The position numbers and the translations under genes are program-made. Below, piece after piece: positions 37,972-48,256 of a DNA stretch of 64,000 nucleotides; the first letter of the stretch is position 1; the number at the start of each line of letters is the position of its first letter. A model generated the notes under the pieces. It was not told where the DNA came from. It did no database searches and saw only the letters and a program-made list of their open reading frames with translations. Source of the stretch: an uncultured Bacteroides sp. (GTDB lineage: Bacteria; Bacteroidota; Bacteroidia; Bacteroidales; Bacteroidaceae); assembly GCA_900766195.1 (NCBI GenBank), contig CAAFUN010000108.1, forward strand, positions 1 through 64,000, given 5' to 3'.

Positions 37972-38006
37972 AAAGCATTGACAATCATTAGATTGTCAAT
38001 GCTTTT
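37972..38006 (+). terminator. Terminator after tRNA-Pro
   Basis: AAAGCATTGACAATC (37972-37986) pairs perfectly with GATTGTCAATGCTTT (37991-38005) around ATTA, followed by T residues. Confidence 0.85.
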
Positions 38007-38170
38007 TGTTTTGAAAAATATCATTTAAAACTGTGCTTTAAAAGCTGATTCAAACACTTTGTTTAAACTGAGGTTTAAACCGAAATTAAATCATGAGCAC
38101 TACAATGGATCATACCGAAATCCTGAGGGATTGAATGATTAAGCATAAATTTTAGATAATCTGAATAAGA

Positions 38171-38207
38171 AAAAGGGATATACCAGTTTTGGCATATCCC
38201 CCCTTTT
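38171..38207 (-). terminator. Terminator after the GH2 gene
   Basis: GGGATATACCA and TGGCATATCCC pair with one mismatch around GTTT. The plus-strand A run before the stem gives a T run on the minus strand. Confidence 0.65.
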
Positions 38208-38272
38208 CTATTACGATCATTAGTACAAACTAATAAACAGCCATCTATAAAAATAGTTTAGCACCAAAAGTA

Positions 38273-41200
38273 CTAATTATGCGACGGAGCTAAATTTATA
38301 GTATATGCAAATTCTGTATTATCTGACCAAATTAAATATGGATCAAGTGGTTTAGGACCACAACCGTTGGAACCTACACCTAATGTTTTGGAAGCAAGAG
38401 TAAACACTGTAGCTTGGCTCTTAGGCAGATCAATCTTATATTCCACATTTTGCATTTGCTCATCTGTATGAGGTAATGCAGAGAACTGCATCAGATTTTT
38501 ATCGGAATGAAATGAGAATGAAGGCATACCGCTTCCACTCAAATCTGCCCAACGGACTTCCTCATGATTACCACGCTCCATCGGTTTTTCATACTCATAT
38601 TGGTTGTTTACATACAATTTGTAAAGACCGATATCCTGAGCAGTTTTACGATCAGCATAGTTCTCTATCGGACCACGCCCGAAATAGGTCACACAATCAA
38701 GTTTCCTATCAAGCAAAAAACGTACACCAAGACGTGCCAGATTAATGCGCTCACCTGTAAAATTGACCTTATTATCAACAATAACACAACCATTACCATT
38801 AATCAAATAAGTTGTAGTGTGAAGCGCTCCAAATCCTTGTTTTCCATCAGCTTTCACTACAGAAATAACTTTCACGGAATATTTATCTACAGGCTTCACC
38901 TCAAAACTGACCAATGAATATTTCAGACTATCTACCCCATATTTCTCCCACTCACGAAAAGCCCACATATCATCATTCCGATGTGCAGCACGCCATAAAT
39001 GGAGTCTGGGACCACCATCGACTGTCAGGACATTGGTTCCATCTTTAACAAGCCGAACCAAGAAGCCACTTTTTGTATCGAAGGTTAAAGAGAATTGCCG
39101 ACCAGAGACAGTAACAGTTTGGCTATTCTTTTCTACTGTCACCAGATTTAGCGACTGTGCAGCAGCTGTAGAGGCAGCATTGATAATAGGCAATTTAAAT
39201 TGTTCCGAAGCAACTTCAAAACCCTTTTCTGACCATAACGTTTTTGTTTTTTGTCGATAAGAAATACGTAAGAAATATTCGGCATCAGGCTTTGGGTTTT
39301 CCACCTTATAAGGAACGGTAGTCATCACTTCAGAACGGGGAGCAACAAAAGGTATATCTAGCTTTCCAGAAGCAATTTCCCTGCCGTCTTCAGACAATGT
39401 CCAAAATCCATCAAATCCATCGAGAGAGATGAACTGATATTTATTCCGTATTAAAACCGATTCCTTGGAAGGATCCGTCAGTTTTGTATCAATCCACTGA
39501 AAATCCTTTTTCATTTCAGGATAATGGGGTTTCATACTACTTCCTTCAGTAGACCTATCATACGAAACCACTCCCTTATGAATAAAATAATGGTCGTTGG
39601 GATATTCGCCAAACCCGCCACCATAGGCCAGTATAGGATGATTAGGATCACGTTTGTTCCACAATGCTTGATCCTGATATTCCCAAATAGCTCCCCCTAA
39701 TATTTCCGGATAGTTATCAAACACCGCAGAATATTCGGCCAATGAACCCATAGAGTTAAACATGGCATGAGCAAATTCACAAATATAAAACGGCTTTTTA
39801 AGTTCCTTATTCTGAGCTACTTTTATAAAACTATCGGGTGTACCATACATCCTGCCGTCAAAGTCGGAAGGGTTCTTCTCACCAATTCCAAAACGTTCAT
39901 AATGAACAAAACGCGTAGGATCTATTTCTTTCACCTTGTGCATTGCCGCCACAAAGTTGGAACCCACTCCACCACACTCATTACCAAGCGACCAGATTAT
40001 CACCGAAGGATGATTTTTAAAATTTTCCACATTGGCAACATTACGATCTATAATAGCAGCTTTCATCAGCGGTTCTTCGTCAAAACGTCCATCATAACCG
40101 TGACATTCGCAATTGGCCTCTGCTACGAGCCAAATTCCCCACTCGTCACATAGCTCATACCAACGCGGATCATCGGAATAATGACACGTTCTCACATGAT
40201 TGCAATTACCCTGTTTTATCACTTGTAGATCCCTGATCATCTGTTCTTCAGTAACCGCATGACCCACGTTGGACCAATGTTCATGCCGGTTAACTCCTTT
40301 CAGTTTAATAGGGACACCATTAACAGTCATGATTCTACCATTAATTTCCAATTTACGAAAACCTACTTTAGAAGACAATATTTCTCCTTCAGAACCAGAC
40401 AACACAACTGTGTAAAGATTCGGAGTCTCAGCGGTCCATTTCTCTGGTGCATTAACATCCATTGTTATCGTGAATTGTTCCTCTTGTCCGCCGGTAAGGC
40501 TTATTCCTTTCACCGTGTTTTTTGCCACTTCCTTTCCCTGCTTATCATATAGGGTTGCAGTAAATGTTTGTTTCTTACTCTTTTTCACTCCATAGTTCTT
40601 TATCTTTGCAGCTATTTCAAGTGTCGCATTTTTATATTCTTTGTCAAGGTCTTGTTTTACAAAAAAATCTCGTATATGCGTTTGAGGCGCACTCCATAGC
40701 GTCACGTTGCGAAAGATACCATGCAGTCTCCACATATCTTGATCTTCCAACCATGTACCCGAACTGTACTGATAAACTTCAACGGCCAACGTATTCTTCC
40801 CACTATGAACAAACGGAGTAAGATCAAATTCAGCAGCATTGCGGCTATTTACACTGTATCCTACCTTTTTCCCATTAACCCAAATAAAGAAAGCACTATC
40901 CACCCCGTCGAAAGTGATAAAAATACGACGCCCATTCCAAGCGGAAGGAATATCAAAATCCCGACGATAGCTTCCCACCGGATTACGTTCTTTATATGCA
41001 GTATATCGAGGCTCAGGTTCACTCATTACATGAGGAAAATCTCGCTTTATGGTATAACCTATATTTCTGTAAAAAGGAGTACCATATCCTTGAACCTCCC
41101 AATTGGAAGGAACAGATATTTCTTTCCAGGTAGATACATCATAATCCGGCTTGTAAAAATCAACAGGACGTACTTCGGGAGTTGGAACCCAATTAAATTT

Positions 41201-41443
41201 CCACATACCGTTTAACACACGGCAAAAGGATGAAGCATGCCGATTAGCAGCAAGTGCCTCCTGCAAATTAGCATACGGCATCAATGTTGCATGGTATGCC
41301 TCCTTATTTATACCCAAGCACTCGGTATTCTCAAGTTCGGGGGGAATCGGTGCTTTTCCCAAAGATTGAGAATATACACTACAAGTGAAAGTTAACAACA
41401 TCACCACTAAGTAAAAGAGCTTACTTTTTCTACGGTTTTTCAT
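38273..41443 (-). CDS. Glycoside hydrolase family 2 beta-galactosidase
   Basis: A 1056-residue exported LacZ-type enzyme. Signal peptide at about 1-25 (ending CSVYSQ). Domains in order: sugar-binding jelly roll (about 60-225), immunoglobulin-like domain, TIM barrel (about 355-640), further beta domain and the C-terminal LacZ domain 5. Acid/base Glu is near residue 489 in SLGNECGG; nucleophile Glu near 556 in YICEFAHAM. The preceding NHVRTCHYSDDPRWYELCDEWG is typical. GH2 beta-galactosidase is the best fit, though related linkages are possible. It has its own promoter after a terminator, so it is in the PUL by position rather than by one transcript. Confidence 0.92.
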   Translation of the reverse strand: MKNRRKSKLFYLVVMLLTFTCSVYSQSLGKAPIPPELENTECLGINKEAYHATLMPYANLQEALAANRHASSFCRVLNGMWKFNWVPTPEVRPVDFYKPDYDVSTWKEISVPSNWEVQGYGTPFYRNIGYTIKRDFPHVMSEPEPRYTAYKERNPVGSYRRDFDIPSAWNGRRIFITFDGVDSAFFIWVNGKKVGYSVNSRNAAEFDLTPFVHSGKNTLAVEVYQYSSGTWLEDQDMWRLHGIFRNVTLWSAPQTHIRDFFVKQDLDKEYKNATLEIAAKIKNYGVKKSKKQTFTATLYDKQGKEVAKNTVKGISLTGGQEEQFTITMDVNAPEKWTAETPNLYTVVLSGSEGEILSSKVGFRKLEINGRIMTVNGVPIKLKGVNRHEHWSNVGHAVTEEQMIRDLQVIKQGNCNHVRTCHYSDDPRWYELCDEWGIWLVAEANCECHGYDGRFDEEPLMKAAIIDRNVANVENFKNHPSVIIWSLGNECGGVGSNFVAAMHKVKEIDPTRFVHYERFGIGEKNPSDFDGRMYGTPDSFIKVAQNKELKKPFYICEFAHAMFNSMGSLAEYSAVFDNYPEILGGAIWEYQDQALWNKRDPNHPILAYGGGFGEYPNDHYFIHKGVVSYDRSTEGSSMKPHYPEMKKDFQWIDTKLTDPSKESVLIRNKYQFISLDGFDGFWTLSEDGREIASGKLDIPFVAPRSEVMTTVPYKVENPKPDAEYFLRISYRQKTKTLWSEKGFEVASEQFKLPIINAASTAAAQSLNLVTVEKNSQTVTVSGRQFSLTFDTKSGFLVRLVKDGTNVLTVDGGPRLHLWRAAHRNDDMWAFREWEKYGVDSLKYSLVSFEVKPVDKYSVKVISVVKADGKQGFGALHTTTYLINGNGCVIVDNKVNFTGERINLARLGVRFLLDRKLDCVTYFGRGPIENYADRKTAQDIGLYKLYVNNQYEYEKPMERGNHEEVRWADLSGSGMPSFSFHSDKNLMQFSALPHTDEQMQNVEYKIDLPKSQATVFTLASKTLGVGSNGCGPKPLDPYLIWSDNTEFAYTINLAPSHN

Positions 41444-41483
41444 ACTGAATAAATTAATATTTAAGTTATATTGAATATTACAT

Positions 41484-41517
41484 CAAAGCTAATAATAAAA
41501 TCCCAAAAAGCTGCAAA
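41484..41517 (-). promoter_or_regulatory. Promoter for the GH2 gene
   Basis: The minus strand reads TAGCTTTG at 41491-41484, with TTTG at 41517-41514 22 bp upstream. It lies 40 bp before the GH2 start. The -33 element is within the hairpin that ends the preceding transcript. Confidence 0.5.
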
Positions 41518-41549
41518 CGATGGCATTATTCCATTAGTTTACAGCTTTT
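41505..41549 (-). terminator. Hairpin ending the main PUL operon
   Basis: AAAAAGCTGCAAAC and GTTTACAGCTTTT form the main stem, with TGG/CCA inside. On the minus strand a T run follows. It separates the SusE-GH76 gene from the GH2 gene. Confidence 0.6.
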
Positions 41550-41565
41550 AATGCATACATATTTC

Positions 41566-41591
41566 ATTGCTGAATACAAATATTCAGCAAT
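41566..41591. repeat. Perfect 11-bp hairpin
   Basis: ATTGCTGAATA (41566-41576) and TATTCAGCAAT (41581-41591) pair perfectly around CAAA. It lies between the SusE-GH76 stop and the terminator at 41505-41549 and may protect the 3' end of the PUL transcript. Confidence 0.65.
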
Positions 41592-41665
41592 AGATATTCT
41601 TAAGAAATTTGGCTATGCCTACACTTACCTTAATTGAAAATAAACTTATAGCCAAAATCATAATC

Positions 41666-43246
41666 TCACAGTCCATCCTTAACTAACATTCCTAACTTTG
41701 ACAACATTTCAACAATAGCTCCTTCATGCAAAATATCCCATTGTGTTTGAGCATTTATCCCTCTAAAATCGCTATTTAACAAATTTGTCTCTTTGTTTCT
41801 ACAGTCTGTCAGCCATGCATTAGACAATGTTTTTTCATAAGCTGTCACATACTCCCGATTACCATCAATCCTGTACAATTCAATCAGACCACGCAACAAA
41901 ATAGATTGGAACCATACATGATCCGGTTTCAATATATTGAAATCTTCTCCCAAAGCATCTGAATGAAAAGCCATAAACCATTTCTTGTAAGCTGATTTTG
42001 CTATTCGCTGAGCATCAGCCAAATATTTTTCATCACCCGTTATTTTATAAATCAAACAAGCTGCCTGCATGGGCTGTCCCGAATTATAAGAATATTTATT
42101 TTTAACTACCGACATGTCAGGATGTATCGAATCCCAGTATAAATCATCTTCCGGGTCTCTCAAATACTTACTTAACCATTCATAGAGTTCTATAGCTCTA
42201 TTCAAATAGGCTTTGTCCCCGGTCATATTATATAATTTACATCCCAAAACAGCAGCCGGAGCCGAGGAACAAGTATTTTTGCCTGTTTTTAGCACCGGTA
42301 TTTCTCTCCAATAGACTCCACCACCACATGCATCATCATATCCTGTCATCAAATAATTCCACACCATGATCGCCTTGTCTAAGAATCTCTGCTCCTTTGT
42401 TTGAGAATACAAATCTATCATATCAAGTCCAATCCAAACATTATCATCATAATATCGGTCATTTCCGTTAGCAGGATAAACAGCATACGCTTGCATATTA
42501 TTATCTGTCGTAATAAATCGGTTTATACTGTTAAACATCCGATCTGTCATATTACCATATTCCTCTCCTATCCCACTTATTCCTGCAGACACCTCACGAA
42601 TTGCAACATAACCGGAAAACCCTGCCCCTTGCCCCCACACTGTGGCATCTCCATTCCAATAAGGTCCGGTTGCATTGGGATAATAGTTATTCCAGCAATC
42701 CCTAGCCGACTTGCCAAGATAAAGCTTTATCAAAGAAGTCATGAGTTGTTTAGCTCTGGATATAAAGACATTATTTATCCCCTCCACAGGTCTGGTCACA
42801 GCCATTTTATAAGCAGAACTTATATATTCGGACACTCCGGTCGTAGCCTTAATTCGCCAATAGATATTACCTGTTCCTCCCGACTGTATTCCTGTTTTTC
42901 TGGCAATCGAATCAATTTCCGCCTGTTTTATATCTATGAAAATGGCATACCCCAAACTACCTGGATTCAATATCATGACAGGATCTTGAAAGTCCTTTTT
43001 CTCGTCAGCAAATTGCACCTCATAAAAAACACCGACAGTACCTCCCTGCGTTCTTGCGCGTTCCCAAGATAATCTTATGGGTTCAGCATTTTCATAAGAA
43101 AGAGTTATAGTCGTATCTCCAGTCAAGATTTGAAAAGGGATAATCTCCGCTTTCTTATCAAAGCTTTCCGCCTTATTATCGGAACATCCATACATCAGAG
43201 CTCCTAATAGGAGCCCTGATATAAGCATTTTTTTCATCCTGTTCAC
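41666..43246 (-). CDS. SusE-like lipoprotein fused to a GH76 (alpha-mannanase family) domain
   Basis: A 526-residue surface lipoprotein. The signal peptide ends in a lipobox, LMYGC, near residue 21, followed by acidic residues. Residues about 30-150 form a SusE-type N-terminal domain (LSWERARTQGG, YEVQFADE, NIYWRIKATTGVSEY). Residues about 160-520 are a GH76 alpha6/alpha6 barrel: RYYDDNVWIGLDMID carries the catalytic Asp pair near 267-268, with CGGGVYW, KNTCSSAPAAVLGCKLY and YSYNSGQPMQAACLIY after it. Known GH76 enzymes cut alpha-1,6-mannan, but specificity here is open. It follows susD by 14 bp, the normal position of a SusE glycan-binding protein, so it may bind and cut glycan at the surface. 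Confidence 0.85.
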   Translation of the reverse strand: MNRMKKMLISGLLLGALMYGCSDNKAESFDKKAEIIPFQILTGDTTITLSYENAEPIRLSWERARTQGGTVGVFYEVQFADEKKDFQDPVMILNPGSLGYAIFIDIKQAEIDSIARKTGIQSGGTGNIYWRIKATTGVSEYISSAYKMAVTRPVEGINNVFISRAKQLMTSLIKLYLGKSARDCWNNYYPNATGPYWNGDATVWGQGAGFSGYVAIREVSAGISGIGEEYGNMTDRMFNSINRFITTDNNMQAYAVYPANGNDRYYDDNVWIGLDMIDLYSQTKEQRFLDKAIMVWNYLMTGYDDACGGGVYWREIPVLKTGKNTCSSAPAAVLGCKLYNMTGDKAYLNRAIELYEWLSKYLRDPEDDLYWDSIHPDMSVVKNKYSYNSGQPMQAACLIYKITGDEKYLADAQRIAKSAYKKWFMAFHSDALGEDFNILKPDHVWFQSILLRGLIELYRIDGNREYVTAYEKTLSNAWLTDCRNKETNLLNSDFRGINAQTQWDILHEGAIVEMLSKLGMLVKDGL

Positions 43247-43260
43247 GGTATATCAGTTTC

Positions 43261-45123
43261 TTATTGCTCAGCTTGCCATTCAGGATTTTGAACCAACTTA
43301 CCATTTTTATACAATTCACCCTGAGGAATAGGCCAAAAATAATATTTAAAGTCACTCGGCCTGAACTCCGTCTTCTTTCTCTTATAAAAAGTGGGACGTA
43401 CCTCATCAATACTCATACCATTTATCCCGTCTTTCTCCACATCCTGAAATATCTTCCAACGTCTTTCATCAAAGAAACGATGATTTTCAAAAGCTAATTC
43501 AATTCTTCTCTCACGTTGAATCATCATGCGCAAAGACTCCTTACTCGTAGATTTTAATTGATTATATCCTCCCTTAGCAGATATTGACCATTCCGGTATA
43601 CCTGCACGTTCCCGTACAATATTTACACAATTCAACACTGTCTCAACATTCCTGTCTGTACATTCATTCTCAGCTTCTGCATAATCCAAATATATTTCAG
43701 CTAAGCGTATCAACGACATGTCACGATTACTCACAGATTGTGAATTTTTCCAATTCACAGTTGGATTTGAAAATTTTCTTAATAAATATCCAGTGGTAGA
43801 ATAATTACGAGATGTTCCATGCCCAGTATTACCTCCTTTATAAAATTCACAAATAGAACGTTGCGATTCAGGAGTGGAATTAGGAGCAAGCCACCTGCTA
43901 TTATCATAAGCTATTGAGGCGTAGAAACGAGGTTCTCTGTTGGCATACATCAAACTAGTTCCAGTAAGTGCATATTTAGTGGGGCTCTTACATGTTTCTC
44001 CCGTTTCATCATTTGTAGGATATTCAGAATCTTTATCAGCCCATTCTGTATCTTTTATAGGCAAGCCATTCCGGGTATAAAAATCATCTACTACATTTTG
44101 CGTCGGAGCATATCCCGTCCAACCTTTCAGATTATAAGGACAATTGGCTTCAATATCCCAGTAAGAACAATTTGTCCGAGCAAAAATAATCTCAGCATTT
44201 TTACTCCAATCTGCTTCTAAAAACAAATACTGATAGTCTTTCATTGCATCATTTGCTGCATTATCATTATTCTTATACAAATGAAATTGGGATCCGAACT
44301 CATCAATAAATCTCTTAGCTGCATTACGGGCTTTTGTCCACTTCTCTGCCGAATAGTTTGGATTTATTAAGGGAGCTCCGTCTGATGTCTTAAACTCTGC
44401 ATATTTCTCATAATCAGAGTTTCCATTATAAAGCGGACTTGCAGCATACAACAGAAGACGAGCTTGCAATGCTCTCGCAGCAGCTTGGGTAGCACGACCA
44501 TATTCTATATTAGAATCATACCACCGAAGTAGACCATCATTACAAGCCTGATCAAGCTGATCATATATGTATTGAACCGTATTATCAAAAGAACTTCGTG
44601 GTATACTGGTCTGCCCTATAGAAGCATCAGGAGCCATCTCTGCTTCGGGCATTATCACAAGTGGACCATACCACTTGAGAAGCTCAAAGTAATAGAATGC
44701 CCGCATAAAACGAGCTTCAGCCTTGTATTGCAGTTTCATATCGTTAGTCAAATCAGCATCTTTACAAGCATCAATATGAGAAATAAAAGTAGATGCCTGC
44801 CGAATAGCCTTATAATAGCTAGACCATGATTGATGGTAATCTTTAGAGGGAGTCATCGCTCCCATATTTATATAATTCTCAGAATATTCCGGCCATGGAA
44901 AGTCCATTTCATCACAAATTGCTGTTCCACCACTCCCAGGTCTGAGGTCTGTAGGTATATAAGAATATACCGTATTCAAATAGCGCTCAGCATCCTTTTT
45001 TGTAGAAAAAACAGCTCCAAGACTAATGACATCATCCGGAACCTGATCCAAGAATGAGGTACAAGAAGAAGTTAAAGAGTAGCCAAAAATAGCACAAGCT
45101 ATAATTATTTTATTAGTTTTCAT
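43261..45123 (-). CDS. SusD/RagB family nutrient-binding outer-membrane lipoprotein
   Basis: A 620-residue glycan-binding lipoprotein that forms the lid of the SusC channel. ATG 45123 gives MKTNKIIIACAIFGYSLTSSC, with lipobox Cys at residue 21; an earlier ATG at 45144 overlaps the susC stop and lacks a better signal. The N-terminal region has FLDQVPDDVIS and DAERYLNTVYSYIP; the TPR-like core has AEARFMRAFYYFELLKWYGPLVIMPE. The C-terminal region includes LIRLAEIYLDYAEAENEC and the end QGELYKNGKLVQNPEW, all typical. It directly follows susC. Confidence 0.94.
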   Translation of the reverse strand: MKTNKIIIACAIFGYSLTSSCTSFLDQVPDDVISLGAVFSTKKDAERYLNTVYSYIPTDLRPGSGGTAICDEMDFPWPEYSENYINMGAMTPSKDYHQSWSSYYKAIRQASTFISHIDACKDADLTNDMKLQYKAEARFMRAFYYFELLKWYGPLVIMPEAEMAPDASIGQTSIPRSSFDNTVQYIYDQLDQACNDGLLRWYDSNIEYGRATQAAARALQARLLLYAASPLYNGNSDYEKYAEFKTSDGAPLINPNYSAEKWTKARNAAKRFIDEFGSQFHLYKNNDNAANDAMKDYQYLFLEADWSKNAEIIFARTNCSYWDIEANCPYNLKGWTGYAPTQNVVDDFYTRNGLPIKDTEWADKDSEYPTNDETGETCKSPTKYALTGTSLMYANREPRFYASIAYDNSRWLAPNSTPESQRSICEFYKGGNTGHGTSRNYSTTGYLLRKFSNPTVNWKNSQSVSNRDMSLIRLAEIYLDYAEAENECTDRNVETVLNCVNIVRERAGIPEWSISAKGGYNQLKSTSKESLRMMIQRERRIELAFENHRFFDERRWKIFQDVEKDGINGMSIDEVRPTFYKRKKTEFRPSDFKYYFWPIPQGELYKNGKLVQNPEWQAEQ

Positions 45124-45143
45124 ATTGTAAGATTTAAATGACA

Positions 45144-48100
45144 TTAAAATTGGAAAGAAAGCCCTATGCTATAAGTTGAAATATTAGGATAGGTTGTTCC
45201 AGATCCGTTACCCAATTCCGGATCCCAAAGTTTAAATGAAGAAAGTGTAAACACATTAGATAATAAAGTGTAAATTCTGAGATCAGATACGCCCAATCCC
45301 TGTGTCATCCGCCGAGAAAATGTATAACCAAAATCAAGTGTTTTCAAGCGCAAATATGCACCGTTCTGAATCCAGTGTGTACTTGTTTCATAGTTTTGAT
45401 TATTATTTGCAGCATAGTTCAAGCGGGGATAGAAAGCATCTTGACGCGGATTATCCTCTGTCCATCGATCTCCTATATTAGCAAGCATATTGCCCTTGGC
45501 CGTACCATTTGTAAACGGAACAAAAGCACCATTTACATAGATATCATTACTACCCACCCCTTGGAAAAATGCGCCCAGGGTGAAACCTTTATACTTTATT
45601 GCCGTACCAAAACCGTAAGTAAGGCGAGGAATCGTTCCTTGTCCAATATATGTTTTGTCATAGTCATCTATTACTTTATCTCCATTCAGATCACGATATT
45701 TCAAATCACCAGCCATGACCGGTTCAGCCGTTTTTGCAACATCTGGATTATCTATTTCTTCTTGCGTATAGAAACCATCACAAATATAGCCAGATTGTTG
45801 TCCGATAATAGTACCACGCCTTTCCATCCACGGATAAGGTTTTGATGAAGAATCATCTTCTACTATCTTATTTTTATTATAACTGAAAGTACCTTTCAGG
45901 CTCACATCCCATTTCCCAAACTTTTTATCAATATCTGCATTAATTTCAAACCCATGATTATCTACAATACCCAAATTACCAACAACTCCGGCTGTTAATC
46001 CTACTGTTGCAGGAATAGAACCTCTCGTTAGAAAAATATTATCCCTCCGTTCTTTAAAGAAATCAATATTCAGCGCTACGACATCATTAAAGAGACTCAA
46101 ATCAATACCAAAATTAAATTTCTTTGCTGTTTCCCAAGTTACGTCCACTCCATATTTAGAAACTTCGTATCCGCCAGTCACATCAAAAAAAGAACCACCG
46201 GTTCCAAATTTATATCCACCTGCACCTCCATTCATCTCCGATAAAAACCCAAAACGATAAAGATTACCATTAACATTAATTTGGTCATTACCAACTAAAC
46301 CATATGATGTACGCAGCTTAAATAAAGACACAACTTTAGCCAAAGGGGCAAACCACGATTCACTTGACACTACCCAAGCCGCACCAAAAGAGGGGAAAAA
46401 TCCAAAGCGCTTATCCGGATTAAAGTTTTCAGATCCGTTATAGCCAAAATTAAACTCCGCCAGATAGCGTTCATTGTATCCATAAGTAAATCGGCCTGCA
46501 ATTCCTTCAGAACGATATGGAAGAGAAGATACAAAATCCCCCGCTAATAAGTTAGTTTTATCACTTAAATTAAACATAAGCATTCCTGTCATATGGTGCC
46601 TCTTTGCAAATGTCTGATCATAATTAAGAGTTGATTCAAAATAATACTTACGGTCATTAGAAGTGGAACCTCCAGCAGTTGACAGATACGGACTCGCAGT
46701 ATTATTTGTCTGCTTCATAATCAAATCTCCATTTTCATCGCGTTTGTCCGCCCAAAAGGTAGTATAACCTTTATAGCGATTCAGCCACGACCTATTGTAA
46801 GTATCATAAGCAAACATCGCTCTAAAAGAAAGACCTTTCAATAGAAAGTCCAATTTCTGACTCACAGTCATATCAGCCATAACTTTACTTTGAACGTCAC
46901 TATTATATCCAGTCTGAGTTAGCTCCGCCCATGGATTGTTCAAACCACCTCCTGTTGAGATAAAAGGAATTTCTCCATTAGGATATTGTATAGGCATTTG
47001 AATTGGAGGCATATTCATTGCATCACTGAAAGCTCCACTTGTACCATTTTTGGGTCTATTTGAATCCCCAACCATAACCTTGACATTAACCTTAAGATCG
47101 GTCGTTTTGGTTATCTTCATATTAACGTTAGAATTCACATTGAAACGTTTGTATCTCAAGGAAGAATCGAACGTTTGTGATTTATCACGCGTCAATTGAC
47201 CCGTTTCGTTGTACATGGAGGTAGAAACATAATATTGCACATTCTCAGTTCCTCCATTAACACTGATCGAAGCATTTTGGGTTGTCCCCAACCTATCAAA
47301 CAGTGCATCAAACCAATCTACATTAGGATATAAATACGGATCCTCCTGCGATTGTGTCTTAGCAATTCTTTCATCACTAAAAATTGGAGATTTTCCACGG
47401 ATTGTATACGCTTCATTAGCAGCTGTCATATAGGTAATGCCATCAGCAAGCTTAGGAATTTTAGTAAAATTGGTCACTCCAAAAGCATATTCAGCGCGGA
47501 TTTTCGGTTTCCCTACTTGTCCTTGTTTTGTATTAATGATAATAACACCATTTGCTCCTCTCACTCCAAAAACAGCCGTCGCCGAGGCATCCTTCATGAT
47601 ACTGACAGATGCAATATCTTCCGGATTCAATTCATCCATGCTCCGTTCTACGCCATCAACAAGAATAAGAGGAGATGTCCCACCCAAAGTCCCAATACCT
47701 CGAATCCAGATATTTGAAGTATTTTCTCCCGGTGCGCCATTACTTTGCCTACCTATTAATCCCGTAATACGACCTGCCAATGAAGTTGATAGATGTGCCA
47801 CAGGCTGCTTTAAATCAGAAACAATTTTAATATTGGACTGGGCACCTATTGATGATATTTTTTTCTGCGTTCCATAACCAACAACAACAACTTCCTCCAA
47901 TTCTCTAGCATTTTCCTTTAATTCAATTTTTACAGTAGTCTTACCATCTACCAAAACTTCTTGAGGTATATACCCTAAATAAGTTACACCAAGTTTAGAG
48001 CCAACATTTGCCTCTAATACAAAATCTCCACTCAAGTCTGTTATAACGCCGATAGTTGTGCCTTTAATAACAATATTGGCACCAATAATGGCCTCCTGAC

Positions 48101-48218
48101 TGATAGCGTCAACCACTTTACCATGCACTTTTATTTTTTGCTGTGCATTCAATATTCCTATATTGAAAATTGCCAGTAGTAAGAATACATGTTTAAAATT
48201 TAAGTTTATCATAATCAT
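45144..48218 (-). CDS. SusC/RagA family TonB-linked outer-membrane transporter
   Basis: A 1024-residue TonB-dependent oligosaccharide importer. Signal peptide at about 1-25 (ending GILNAQ). A carboxypeptidase-regulatory-like domain (about 30-110) is followed by the SusC-type ELEEVVVVGYGTQKK sequence near 107-121 and the plug domain with GRITGLIGRQSNGAPGENTSNIWIRGIGTL. The rest is a 22-strand barrel ending in aromatic GLSFQF. Length is normal. It is the fourth gene of the operon rather than the first, which is less usual. It couples directly to susD. Confidence 0.95.
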   Translation of the reverse strand: MIMINLNFKHVFLLLAIFNIGILNAQQKIKVHGKVVDAISQEAIIGANIVIKGTTIGVITDLSGDFVLEANVGSKLGVTYLGYIPQEVLVDGKTTVKIELKENARELEEVVVVGYGTQKKISSIGAQSNIKIVSDLKQPVAHLSTSLAGRITGLIGRQSNGAPGENTSNIWIRGIGTLGGTSPLILVDGVERSMDELNPEDIASVSIMKDASATAVFGVRGANGVIIINTKQGQVGKPKIRAEYAFGVTNFTKIPKLADGITYMTAANEAYTIRGKSPIFSDERIAKTQSQEDPYLYPNVDWFDALFDRLGTTQNASISVNGGTENVQYYVSTSMYNETGQLTRDKSQTFDSSLRYKRFNVNSNVNMKITKTTDLKVNVKVMVGDSNRPKNGTSGAFSDAMNMPPIQMPIQYPNGEIPFISTGGGLNNPWAELTQTGYNSDVQSKVMADMTVSQKLDFLLKGLSFRAMFAYDTYNRSWLNRYKGYTTFWADKRDENGDLIMKQTNNTASPYLSTAGGSTSNDRKYYFESTLNYDQTFAKRHHMTGMLMFNLSDKTNLLAGDFVSSLPYRSEGIAGRFTYGYNERYLAEFNFGYNGSENFNPDKRFGFFPSFGAAWVVSSESWFAPLAKVVSLFKLRTSYGLVGNDQINVNGNLYRFGFLSEMNGGAGGYKFGTGGSFFDVTGGYEVSKYGVDVTWETAKKFNFGIDLSLFNDVVALNIDFFKERRDNIFLTRGSIPATVGLTAGVVGNLGIVDNHGFEINADIDKKFGKWDVSLKGTFSYNKNKIVEDDSSSKPYPWMERRGTIIGQQSGYICDGFYTQEEIDNPDVAKTAEPVMAGDLKYRDLNGDKVIDDYDKTYIGQGTIPRLTYGFGTAIKYKGFTLGAFFQGVGSNDIYVNGAFVPFTNGTAKGNMLANIGDRWTEDNPRQDAFYPRLNYAANNNQNYETSTHWIQNGAYLRLKTLDFGYTFSRRMTQGLGVSDLRIYTLLSNVFTLSSFKLWDPELGNGSGTTYPNISTYSIGLSFQF

Positions 48219-48256
48219 TAAATAAAAAGTTATAAATTAGTTATAATATAATAATT

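Noticed and set aside
37701..38028. Open frames on both strands over tRNA-Pro (GVTGFEPATTRPP and CSSARLEYSSGG-type peptides)
   Set aside because: These are standard tRNA-derived false proteins; the tRNA, promoter and terminator account for the sequence.
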